Shown here piece after piece: positions 1 through 10,912 of a stretch of DNA of 64,000 nucleotides. The position numbers were made by a program, and so were the translations under genes. The DNA comes from Owenia fusiformis (lineage: Eukaryota > Annelida > Polychaeta > Sabellida > Oweniidae), in contig CAIIXF020000005.1 of the NCBI GenBank assembly GCA_903813345.2, positions 8,869,375 through 8,933,374 of the forward strand, read 5' to 3'. Each line of letters opens with the position of its first letter. The stretch's first letter is position 1. The notes beneath the pieces are model-generated. The model was not told the DNA's origin, did no database searches, and saw only the letters and a program-made list of their open reading frames with translations.

Positions 1-294
1 CATTCCATCATGTGAGCCCAGTGAATGATGCTTGAATAATATATCATTCACACAAAAAGGCCATAAATGATGCCACGTTAAGTTAATTCCATATTTCATT
101 AAATTAGTTTGATTTTGTGGCTCAGACTGTTATTATTATTAATTATAGAATGTGATGGAACTGAAAGTGAAAACGTGAAAAGAGAAAGTATGATGTATAT
201 TTTAGAAAATCATGAACTCTATGCATGTTATGTTTCCAGCTTTTACACAATGTTATATTATTTCAGGTTTATACCCTATTATGTTATATTTCAG

Positions 295-3200
295 GCAAGA
301 AATGTTGTGACGAACCTCCGCAAAGCTAACACAGAGTCACGTCAGAGAATACAGGAATTAGAGACAGAAATTGAATCTTTGAAACTACTTATACCAAAAG
401 AAGACTCGATGGGGTCAAACAGAAGTATCACTGAGGTAATGTTTTTGGTTGGAAAATTAACCATAATTACTTGCGTCTTAAGAATGGGACAGATTTGACA
501 TCATTCATGGGTTAGTTTTGTCATGTATGTATTAAGGAAGTGATTGGGGGGGAAATAGCAACTATGGTGTGATGCTCAAAAATGAATCATATACATTCAG
601 ATTATGTCATCAATCAGAATTTTTACCTGTTCCCAGAGTGGTTGACTTTGTCTCGTACTCTATAAATACCACTAAATGTCTGGACATACTGGTTTAATCA
701 GAGCTAGTAATTCTGTTAATTCAATTGCGATTCTCTCTGCTTTGTGAAATACTAACCTGTATTGAGCGATTGATCCTGTTCAGGGGTTCGTTTTAGGTAC
801 AATCGTAACTTATGATTCCACGAAAACCATTGTCTATTTTATGACGAACAATGACTTGCGATCAAATCGAAAGTTACGAGTAGTCTTCAGGCAAATGAAC
901 TCAGGGAGATTTGTTTATTGCAGATAGAGGAGTTGAAGGGGCAGGTGGAAGCCCTTCATCAGACCAACAAGATGTTGTCACAGAGCAAGGCGAACTCGGA
1001 CAAGATGGTGACAGACCTGAGTAAAGAAGTAGAGACACTAAGGGGGAGGTTGGAGGGCTTCGAGCTGAATAATTTAGTGGAAGCTGCACAGGTATGTTGT
1101 ATTAAATAGTTGCCAATATCACAAGGATGTATCCAATGGAAACTCAACTGCCAATTGTCTTTACTGTTACATCTAATATAATTGAGCCGTTTCATATTTA
1201 AATCTGTTTCATTGATCCACATTTTCACTGAAGTTTGAATCTCCCATTTGAATTTCCTCTCTTTTGTACTGATTGATAAATTCTCCCAGCCTGTATTTCT
1301 ATGATCTGAATGTTTGTTGTATTCTTTTGTCCCTCTGAGTTGAATTATGTTCATTGATAAAATAACATGATGGTAGTTGTAGATATTGCTTTGTGTGTAC
1401 TTATAGATGGGTAACCTTATGTCTGGCCCTTACACAGACACTGAGGTACCCAATCAAGATGATGCTCCCTCAGACCAAGCAGCAGCAATTACAGAAGACG
1501 TAAAACAGAATGCTCCCTCAGAAGATGACATCCTTAAGAAAGAGAAAGAACTAAAGGATTCAATTGAAAGTTTGAAGAATGAAAATGAGAAAATCAACAA
1601 AGAGCTGATGAAATTGAGACAACTGTACGAGAAATCGCTAATGGAAAAGAAGGATCTTCTTGCATTAAACACCCAGTTAAACGGAGAAATATCTGAATAC
1701 CGCAGCCAGAGTGGAAATATGTTGTCAATGTCATCGGGCAACTACATTTTTGTGTCACCTGATGGTGATGAAAAAACCAAGAAGGAATCTGCCAAGGCAC
1801 AGACATCACTCAACAGCTTAGAAGCTGTTCCCAAGGAGACACAAGAGCCACAACGTATTGCCATAGCAACCAAACAGATGGAAAAACAAAATAATGCCAT
1901 GGCGACATCTATCAATGCTAACATCAAGACCCTCGTGCATATGGAAAGTATAGATGATGCTGAACGCATCCAGTCTGTTGAGGAGATGAAGAGTCCTAAT
2001 GCAGAGATTCTGGTACAACTGCAGCAAACACGGACACAAGTATCTGAGCTGACAGCTGCACTTTCAGACAGAGAAAAAAGAGTAAGTTCATAACTCTTGC
2101 AGTGTGGAATTAGTTCAGTTTACTTGCAATTCAACTCCAATTGCTGAATTGATGTTTCAAATATGACATCATCTGACTTCCTTAATATATAAAATACAGT
2201 GTATATAAAGCAATGACAGAAGTGCTAATTTTTTATGCGATACTTACCATGCAAAAAATATTACTTTTTAGGTGGGGCATACTGGACCTTATTTTCAATC
2301 TAAAGTATTTCCAAAATAATTCTGTCACCACCAGAAGTTGTGACATATTGTTTTAGTCTCCAACTTTTTTGTGAACGGTGTTCAACAGTTGCTGTTCAGT
2401 GGTTGGTGTTTGATGTCTGTCAAAAATGGGAGGTGGTGACATTTTGCATGTTAATGCCTTGTCTTATACTGTATCTTGTTCATATAGATTGAGCAGTTAC
2501 ACAATGAACTACAGAGCAAAGCCAGCCAGTTGAATAGGAGTCAATCGGAGAAAGACACGACTGTCTCTCAGCTTACACAGCAGTATCAGACCAGGGAGAC
2601 ACAACTAGTACAACAGCTAGATTCCATTCAGACAGAACTCTTGCAGTATAAAGGATCACAGGTAATGTAAAAAGATAAAACAGATGTGTTCAATTCTGGC
2701 TATTCCCAATATATTAATACTGTAAACCTTGAATGTTATCTCTAGAACAATTTGAACATATATGTACTCCCACTAATATTTGACGTTAATATATTTCGTG
2801 TTTTTGGCATTTTGAAATTTTTGCGGCTATTATATTTCGCTAATTTTCAGTTTTTTGAAATTGCGCGGCTATTAATCTCCTTGGATTTGTCATACAGGAT
2901 CACTCTCTCGACTTTGATATCAGCCATGGTTGTTCCTGCACCCAATGATTTTGGCTTCTTATTTAGCCTTTTCGTTAGAATGTTCATTTTAATACAGTAA
3001 TAACGATCTCTCTTCTAATTTCTCTTTTTCAAAACTCAAAATGTCACGTTTATACCTATTATCGCCAGCACTGGATGAAAATATTGTCAACATTGAAATC
3101 CCCCGGAAATTTTCTTGGAATTTCCCGAATTAAAACTGGAGGAATTTCATGGCTATTATATTTCGCAAATTTTCCAAAACTCGCGAAAAGCACAAAATAT

Positions 3201-6200
3201 AGTAGCCTGCGAAAATTACCGGGAATACAGTCTGCTATTTAACTGGGTTCTATCCTATCACCTCTAAGGATATATCCATTATCTAAGTCATATAGGGTAT
3301 CATTGTATCTTACCCTAATCAAAAATTGTATATGAGGATGGAATATACTTTGCTCATTATGTATATATAGAGGTTACATGTATATACTGGGAGGGATTGA
3401 ATATGGGTTTTATTCCATGGTACAATATGATATTTCCGGAGGGCCCGGATACTCCATTCCAGCTCTTTCATAGAATAACTTCATATATACTCTATTACCC
3501 CATGTTTTTCCAGCCTAGCACTAACCAGAGCACTGAGGACATCCAGAGCCTGCGTTCCCAGGTCCTCAGTCTTGTAAATGAACTGCATGAGGCAGAGTCA
3601 AAGTTAAAAGCTGCTGGTAAAGCCATTGAAACATACAAAAATCGGTAAGTTAAATAATAGAATAGCGGCTGGGAGGAATGTAAGTCTAAATAAAGATAAT
3701 CCAATTCATTTAGTTTGGAACTTAAAAGCTTCTTAAGACTACTATGTGTAGGGATATGTGCTGAGGCAAGAGCCATATCTCACTTGGGTTTAGTAGTAAG
3801 TGATAACGACAATGGACTGAGGTTTAAACGTTAGTTTACTAGTCGAAAACAAGTGGGTTAATATTTATTGATGAAAATGAGTTAATTCCTCAAGCAAAAG
3901 TTTAACCCTAAGGTGTTAGTTTATAAAACAATTGCATTAGAGAGGGTTTCAAACGACATATATCAGGTACGCACATTTTACAACAACACCATGAACACTG
4001 TGCACTGATTTTTGGCAACATTCCTAAATACGACAGAAATACGAGGGACTTCTTGATTTAGAATTGTGAACAATTTACAGCATTAAAAAAACTCCGAACA
4101 TTTAACTATTTTATTAATATCTTCGGAGAACGAGAATCAAATTGACCCATCTTCACTTTTTGATATGTTTGGATGTTTTCTAAGTAAAGAGGTCCAGGTA
4201 CTCAGACCTTCACAATTTAAAGATCTTAATCAGTTCAAAATGTTTGGATTTTTCCTACTTTTGCCGTTCGGTAAATAACAACCGCGTTAAAAGTAAGCTT
4301 GGCAATTTACTTATACAGTGAAACGTGACTTAGAAAACACTCTTCTGTAAGGAACACCTGCTTTACAAGTTATAGAACGTCTTTCAAAATATGCATAAAA
4401 TTTCATTCAGTCTGTATCCCTATTTATCAATACAATTCATTACTACACTGCTAACATCTCCTTCACACGAGCCATAATTTTTTTTAAATGATCTCTTATT
4501 TATACATAACACATAATTTTTTCACTGCACAGGGGCGTAGCCAGCTTTCAGTCAGGGTGGGTGTGGTCGCCAAAAAATTTCGGTTTTTAGTCAGAGGTAA
4601 CCCAAAAAAGGTTCATTTTTGTTTTGAATTTTACAAAAATTGATGCAACTTCCTTCAAAATTGAGCTAGAAGCTTCAAATAAAAGAATTTTATCTTATAG
4701 TTATATTTTCATTGGTTATGGGAGGAATGTGATCGCACCCTGCTTGATACGCCTATCCTGTATTTTAGACTTTAGTTATGTACTCCTATCCTGTATTTTA
4801 GACTTTAGTTATGTAAGGCCCTTTGACATATACGTATGTGTTCGTATAAATAGTATGCATTAACAAACATAGATTATTTTTCCCCGTATTGTAGACTAGG
4901 AGAGGCCCAGGCTTACAAACATTGATTATTTTTTCCTGTATTGTAGACTACAGGAGGCCCAGGGGAACCTGAGAGAGAAGAACCAAGAACTAGAGGTATT
5001 GAGAAACAAGGATGACCAACTTATTGACTCTATGAGAATAACTATTACTAATTTAGAAGCTGCACTGAACAGAGAGAGGTTCGAGGCACAACAGTCCAAG
5101 CAGGAGCTGCACATTCAGAGGTAAAATATGGGTCAAGTTGAAAATGAGAAGAATGGGTCAAGTTGAAAATGAGAGGAATGGGTCAAGTTGAAAATGAGAG
5201 GAATGGGTCAAGTTGAAAATGAGAAGAATGGGTCAAGTTGAAAATGGGAGGAATGGGTCAAGTTGAAAATGAGAGGAATGGGTCAAGTTGAAAATGAGAA
5301 GAATGGGTCCAGTTGATATGAGAAGAATGGGTCAAGTTGAAAATTATTTTGAGAAAATTGTCTTTCAATATTTTTGCTCTAATCATGTCAAGAGTATTTG
5401 ATCAGATATCTCAATTATTTTTTCAGAAAATAATTAATACTGTAATGTAAAGTGGGCATCATGTTTAAAAACTGCTTCCAAAACTGCTTCCAATATTTTA
5501 AAGCTTCTATCCTTTTAATTCCTTTTACCTAACATATGCTCAAATATATCAACTGTTTGCCAACCCCCACAAAACTCGCATTACACGAATGAATGACGTC
5601 TAGTTACCGGATACTTTTAGGCAACAGACTGCAGAGTGTAGGAACCAGTATGACCAGCTGTGTAATGATTATCATGAACTCCTGAACACATTTGAGGACT
5701 TCAAGGCATCACAGGTAAAGTACAAATCACATTACAGCAAGGTCCTATATGTTTCCTAGATCTAAGTGAAAATGATGCAAGGCTGCAAAGAACTTGGGTT
5801 ACCTGAATGTACATGTGCAGTAACTTCTGTGTTTGAACAATTGACATTGATAAAACTTGGAGATTCATTCAACCATTTAAATATATAATGAGGTGGGCTA
5901 CATTGAATTACTTTTGGATTTGTTTGAAAAAGTTGAATCTAACCATCCTTTTAGTACATGGGTATTTCACTTCTTTCCTGAGCTGCTTGAGCATATACAT
6001 TCATTTTCAGACGTGAATATATTGAGAAAAAAAGCCGAAAAATTTAAACTAATAAAACCAATCAACGTTGTCTTCTTATGTTGAAAATATGCTTGCAGGA
6101 AGATCATGCTCGAGAACTCGCAAGGCAACCTGTACCAAATGTCCGCATTTATGAAGAGAAAATTGACATCCTTACTGCACAGCTTGTCTCTGCGGAGGAG

Positions 6201-7420
6201 AGTTTAACTGCTAAGGAGAATGAAATCAAAATTCTGCTAGGAGAGAACCAACAAATGAAAGCTGATTTAGAGACCATTCCAATCTTACAACAACAGGTAT
6301 TTGAGATATATCTTCATACCTTTGGATTCAGTTTTTAATGTCGCTCAATATCCTAGATGCGAGTAGAAATAATCTTGATTTACATGTACATCTTGATTTA
6401 CGTCATTTATAATTCAGTCAAACTGATGTCATATTTGGAATCTACATGTAAAATTACATTTAGAAATGTGGTTTTAAAAAGAGTTTATCAACTTTGAAAA
6501 TTTAATTTTCTTTGAAAATGTGACTTCTAGGTCGGGGAGATTCCCCATAGACCCCATGTTGTAAAACCACAAAAAGTGAAATAATTTTTCTTGTGTTGGG
6601 CAGATAATATTTCCTTTAACTGGACATATTTTAATTTGTATAACTATCAGATACATAAAGGTAATATGAAAAGTGAACCACTAAAACTGATGCATATTCA
6701 AGTTTAAGGGAATTTTGTAATACCCTGCCATGTTAATTCCCCCGAATCAGCCATCTGGTGGCGAAACTGGTAACTACCTACTCTCATCTGATTAATTGTA
6801 CTTGATAATATATTTCCAAATCTTCCTATATTGTAAAGGTCATTTCAATACAAGTTTATTAAAATGCATTTCAGGCTGAAATATACGAAACTGACTTTCG
6901 ACAGGAGCGTGATGCCAGAGAGAGGCTTCATGGCGAGAAAGAACGATTTGAACAAGAGGTGGCCCAGCTCCAGCTACGTAACCAGCAACTCCAGGACGAA
7001 CTTAATGCCTATACAAACAACCAGTTTGAGGAAATGCAGCGTAGACATGGCCAGGGATATGCGAAAAATGTTATGGGACTCCGAAGGCAGAATCCAACTG
7101 TCCCACAGGAGTACCAATATCAAGTAGTGGATGGTAAGCTACCTGGTGGAGCCCAAGGTGGATTACCACAACCAGCCAGAGAAAGGCAAGACTACCAATA
7201 CCCTGGCCATTTCGAGGATTTTGATCAAGTCCCTGTCCCAAGGACACCACAAGAGGACATTAATGAAGGGATTGGGAACCTTCAAGGACCTGACAGGAAT
7301 CTTACCGCGAGGGGAAATCAACCCCAACCACAAGGCCAGTTAACATGTCCCAAGTGTAACTCTGCTTGGCCAGATGTTGATACTTTACAAGCACATTGTA
7401 TTGAATGCTTGAACTTGTAG
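295..7420 (+). CDS. OPTN: Optineurin ortholog, 3' part (5' end outside window)
   Basis: Optineurin is a cytosolic ubiquitin-binding autophagy receptor and regulator of NF-kB signalling and vesicle traffic. Nine exons join in phase: 295-435, 924-1091, 1407-2081, 2488-2661, 3514-3644, 4947-5120, 5621-5714, 6099-6296, 6875-7420 (stop 7418-7420), giving 766 visible residues. The chain is mostly coiled coil. Exon 3 holds a Ser-rich stretch before YIFV (1743-1754), matching the W/F/Y-x-x-L/I/V core of an LC3-interacting motif. Exons 8-9 give LETIPILQQQ then AEIYETDFRQERDARERLH, the UBAN signature of OPTN, NEMO and ABIN; EEMQRRHG follows, as in vertebrate OPTN. The last 24 residues (7346-7417) are a CPKC...H...C zinc finger of the NEMO/OPTN type. 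The protein is longer than the roughly 577-residue human OPTN and the first exons are missing. NEMO is the main alternative, but the order coiled coil, LIR, UBAN, MQ-RHG, zinc finger favours OPTN. Confidence 0.87.
1743..1754 (+). other. Candidate LC3-interacting region (LIR) in OPTN
   Basis: The codons read YIFV, preceded by five Ser in ten residues and followed by an acidic stretch (SPDGDE). It lies between the N-terminal coiled coil and the rest of the protein, the same relative place as the FVEI LIR in human OPTN. Assignment is by motif and position only. Confidence 0.5.
2323..2464 (+). mobile_element. Short TGTCACCACC-type element, copy 1
   Basis: It starts with TGTCACCACC, then a small hairpin (AAGTTGTGACATATTGTT), and ends with GGTGGTGACATTTTGCATG and TTAATGCC. 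Four related copies occur at 13293, 29570, 40282 and 54103. The 5' hairpin and shared 3' end without clear long inverted repeats resemble non-autonomous Helentron-like elements of molluscs; that class is inferred. It ends about 23 nt before OPTN exon 4. Confidence 0.6.
4531..4755. mobile_element. GGGGCGTAGCCAG inverted-repeat element, decayed copy
   Basis: The left end reads GGGGCGTAGCCAGC and the interior matches, in the opposite orientation, the element at 30618-30895 (for example GATGCAACTTCCTTC and GAGCTAGAAGCTTC). The right end has decayed to TGATACGCC. It is non-coding and lies in OPTN intron 5. Confidence 0.65.
4875..4966 (+). repeat. Duplicated acceptor of OPTN exon 6
   Basis: GTATTGTAG followed by ACTA and GAGGCCCAGG occurs twice, about 50 nt apart; the downstream copy is the real exon start at 4947. 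Using the upstream AG (about 4897) would shift to a stop within some ten codons, so it is probably a decoy. Confidence 0.6.
5127..5345 (+). repeat. 24-bp minisatellite in OPTN intron 6
   Basis: About nine units of GGGTCAAGTTGAAAATGAGA plus GAAT run from directly after the exon 6 donor (exon ends 5120). Units differ by one or two bases, with one shortened near 5310. Confidence 0.9.
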
Positions 7421-7895
7421 ATTCACAAACACATTGCTTTATTAAAAAGCTGGACCAAAATGATTGCGTGACTCTAGTATGTACAGGTTGACCCGAATAT
7501 GTCACTCTCTAATTTTGTGATAACTTTCTCAATATTGGTGGAATCATCCTGAATTTTCTTAGGTTGATAGAGTGGTCAATGAAGCAAATTTCATGTACAT
7601 CTTTTTGAGATTAAGAAAAATCATGTTTGAGAAGGTTTTTCAAAGACGGTTGCATTTTTGCGGCAGTCCCTATCCTTAAATGTTGTGGAAATATAGCAAC
7701 CAGATAACTTTGCGGTACTTATGGTATGGAATGGTGTTTGAAATTATTGTACGTTTTGTATACCTATATTATATTAAATAGTAACTACATGTATATATGT
7801 TATGCTCTGTATATCACATAATCATCAAGAGTGATCCTTGTGGACAGTGGGTATACATAGAGGAATGCAGATTCTGTGAGAATCACTTCAGAGTA

Positions 7896-7901
7896 AATAA
7901 A
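7896..7901 (+). terminator. Candidate polyadenylation signal of OPTN
   Basis: AATAAA lies 476 nt after the OPTN stop. The stretch 7421-8564 is otherwise AT-rich 3' UTR and intergenic sequence with no other supported coding region; a second AAATAAAT near 8490 is an alternative. Confidence 0.4.
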
Positions 7902-8564
7902 AATATACTACAGTAAATGAAATGGTGAATCAGGGAGTCTAGGAGGTCCTTCAACCTGATGTACTTTAAAATCATAATATAATTCATGTTTAGTGGGTGT
8001 GGTATGGTATACCTTTTCTCAATTTACCCAACATTATTTTAATATATATTATTTGAATAGCTAAACAATAAGCATATAAGTTTATATGTTGTAGAATATT
8101 ACATGTATTATTGTTATTTAGAACAAGACAAGGAACCAGAACATCTAGATATAATTGTTTTATAGATTGTGCCAAAGATGGGATATGGGAGAGGATACAA
8201 CATGGAAATGAGTGTTAAATGCTTAGTACCTATCTTCTATTCTACAACACATATATTTTTAATAATTTAGGTTTAGAATATGTAGATACAGGCACATTGC
8301 TCTTTTTATTTACACAATGACGATTTTACAATATACAACAAAGTATATAAAAGAGTGAAATTCCATAACTGTGTGCAATTTAATTACTGGTATTAGCCCA
8401 GAAAATGATGTTTGTTTAACTGTGTGCAATTTAATTATATCCCAGAAAATGATGTTTGTTGTAGTTAATTATATATAAGAATATCATTTAAAATAAATAT
8501 TTGGTATTAGTTCAACAAGTGTGCATGTTTAATGTGTGTTTGATTCAAGTAAGGATTAAAAGTA

Positions 8565-9890
8565 CAGGGTGGTCCACAGAAAATGGGATACTCATATTTC
8601 AAAAATAAATATTGATTTTCTTGATGAAAACATGTCATATTATATACCAGTGGATAGGGAATTTACTGATCTTTAATTTGGTATATCATACGTTCAAATT
8701 TATTATAATGTCTGTCAACCAGCATCCATAATCTAAATGACGTCATCTTTATTTCAAAACGGATTTTTCAAAACTTGCAAAATCAAGTTTTATTGTCAAC
8801 TTTATTTACATAAACAGACGTTCAATATGTCCACAATTTTGATCAATTGCATTGTACCCCTCAATTTTGGCCTAAACTGGCCAATAGCATCATTGATATG
8901 CAATGAATTTCACTTCACATTAATTCAATTATGTCCTCAAGAGACTGAATAGATGTAAAGGATTCATGGTACACGAGTTCTGTTAGTTCTCCCCATACGT
9001 GGTAGTCACAGATGCTGGGTGATCGTGTGATCTGGTTTGGGGGAGGCAGCGATTAGGGGGATGAATCTAGGCACATTTTCGTTTAAACATTTGACACTCT
9101 TATGAGATCTATTGCTTGGAGCCCCATCTTTTTGGAAAATGTAATGATTCAAGAATGAGCTCATATCAGGATGGTCTAAAAACAACATAATTGGATAATG
9201 CGATGTCAACGTCTGCGACTACCACGTCTTGGGAGAACCTACAGAATTGGTTTCCCATGAACCCCTTACATAAATATATAAGCACTAGTGCCAAAGGGAA
9301 AGGACCAAAAGTTGTAATGGAACTTAGCAAGAAAAAGCAAACTCTAAGTGCATACCAGTCAAGAAAAACAAGCCCCATATAGCCCAAAACCATGATCTAA
9401 CGTGAAAAGAAACAATGTCTAATACCCCCTTTCCCCCCACCATTCAAGAATCAATATCACAATCCAAGACCAGAAGACCATTCATACTGAAGTCATTACA
9501 ATACATGTTGAAGAAAAAATTAGAAATTGATAGCCAATTGATAACCAATACTCATAACCTCAAAAATTGATGATGTTTTTGCCCAGTTTAGACCAAAATT
9601 GAGGCGTACAATTGATCAAAATGATGGACATATTGAACATATCTTTGTGTAAATAAAGTTGACAAAAAACTTGTTTTTTGCAAGTTTTAGAAAACCCGTT
9701 TTGAAACTAAAATGACATCATTTGGATAACAGACGCTGGTTGACAGACATTGTAATAAATTTGAATTTATGATATACCAAATTAAAGATAAGTAAATTCC
9801 CTATCCACTGGTATATAATATGACATGTTTTCATCAAGAAAATCAATATTTATTTTTGAAATACGAGTGTCCCATTTTTTGACCACCCTG
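8565..9890. mobile_element. Mariner/Tc1-like transposon with long inverted repeats
   Basis: The ends are CAGGGTGGTCCACAGAAAAT and its inverse, flanked by TA at 8563-8564 and 9891-9892, the target duplication of Tc1/mariner elements. The inverted repeats run roughly 350 bp each (to about 8920 and from about 9560). The interior carries a broken transposase on the minus strand. Confidence 0.85.
9006..9393 (-). pseudogene. Broken mariner/Tc1-like transposase
   Basis: The minus strand reads FQKDGAPSNRSHKSVKCLNE, the D-x-A-P-H region around the second catalytic Asp of DDE_3 transposases, after a VMV-G-like segment in another frame at 9166-9393. Frameshifts and stops break it, so the element cannot move itself. 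Confidence 0.6.
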
Positions 9891-9904
9891 TATATGATGG
9901 TGCC

Positions 9905-10093
9905 AAAGACCCATAGTCAGGATTTGCCAAGGGGGGTTCACTTGTGACAATTTTGGTCCAAAATGGCCAAAATCAGTGCTCAGAATGGTGAAAAACTGCA
10001 TGATTTTGAAAGATTTTTTTTGGCCAGGGGGGTTGTTCGAACCCATCAACCACCACCCACCCCCCCCCCCCCCACCTGGCTACGGGCCTGGTG
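9905..10093. repeat. GGGGGTTCACTTT / GCTACGGGCCTG repeat, copy 1
   Basis: One end reads TTTGCCAAGGGGGGTTCACTT and the other CCACCTGGCTACGGGCCTGG after a poly-C run. Related copies lie at 18827-18970 and 31750-31895. It is non-coding and MITE-like; the family is not identified. Confidence 0.55.
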
Positions 10094-10912
10094 CCAGGAT
10101 GAAGAAATCATAAATGCATTGACAGAATATTCAGAATTACATGCAATGACCTCATGAATCTTAATGACATAATTAAACTTCTGTATTTGTGATAGGATGT
10201 CATAAGATTAAACTCTCAAGCACATTCAGTGATTAGAGGAAGTACTCATTCAAAAGCAAATGCTATATCAACACGTTTTATGGGAAAATATTTACAAAAG
10301 TAAATTTACAATGGTAAATATTATATCCTGAAGCCTTGAAAACAAACCCCTAGAGTCAAACATGTCTCGGAAGTCTCAAAAGTAATAATATTTACCATAT
10401 AACTGTTTGATATTTTAAACCATTGAACCAATCATGCAGTTAATATAGAGATGCCCTATTAGAAAGAGTGCTCGGCAATTTCATATTGCATATTAAGTAA
10501 AAACTTCCAAAACTGCAACATTATATTCATTTCACAAAAAGCAATAAATTGAGAATGATGTTACAGAAATGCAAAAAAATGTTTTTAATTGAAAACAGGT
10601 TAAGCCAAAATTATTCTCTCCATTGTAAAATCAAGGCCAGGGGGCTACCAGTTTCCTGTTAAACACACCAGCAAATGACATTGCCACTGGCCTAACAACA
10701 AAGGTCATACAAATTAGAGTAATCATGGTCTCAACAAATATTCAAGGGGAAGGAACAAATTGACCACTTAATTTTGCCTCTGAAAAGTTCATACACACAT
10801 TGGAGATAATGCATCTGAACAAATGAAGTGCTTAATAAATAATTAGACAAAGCTACTACTGATACAACAATGTAGGAATACACTTGTATACTGTCTATGT
10901 ACTGAACACCAG

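Noticed and set aside
109-294. Start of the OPTN frame with a Leu-rich leader at 109
   Set aside because: A clear acceptor at 293-294 opens the exon, and the upstream part is intron. OPTN is cytosolic and needs no signal peptide.
3397-3513. Upstream extension of OPTN exon 5
   Set aside because: The pyrimidine tract and CAG at 3511-3513 set the exon start. The upstream frame is not coiled coil and fits intron.
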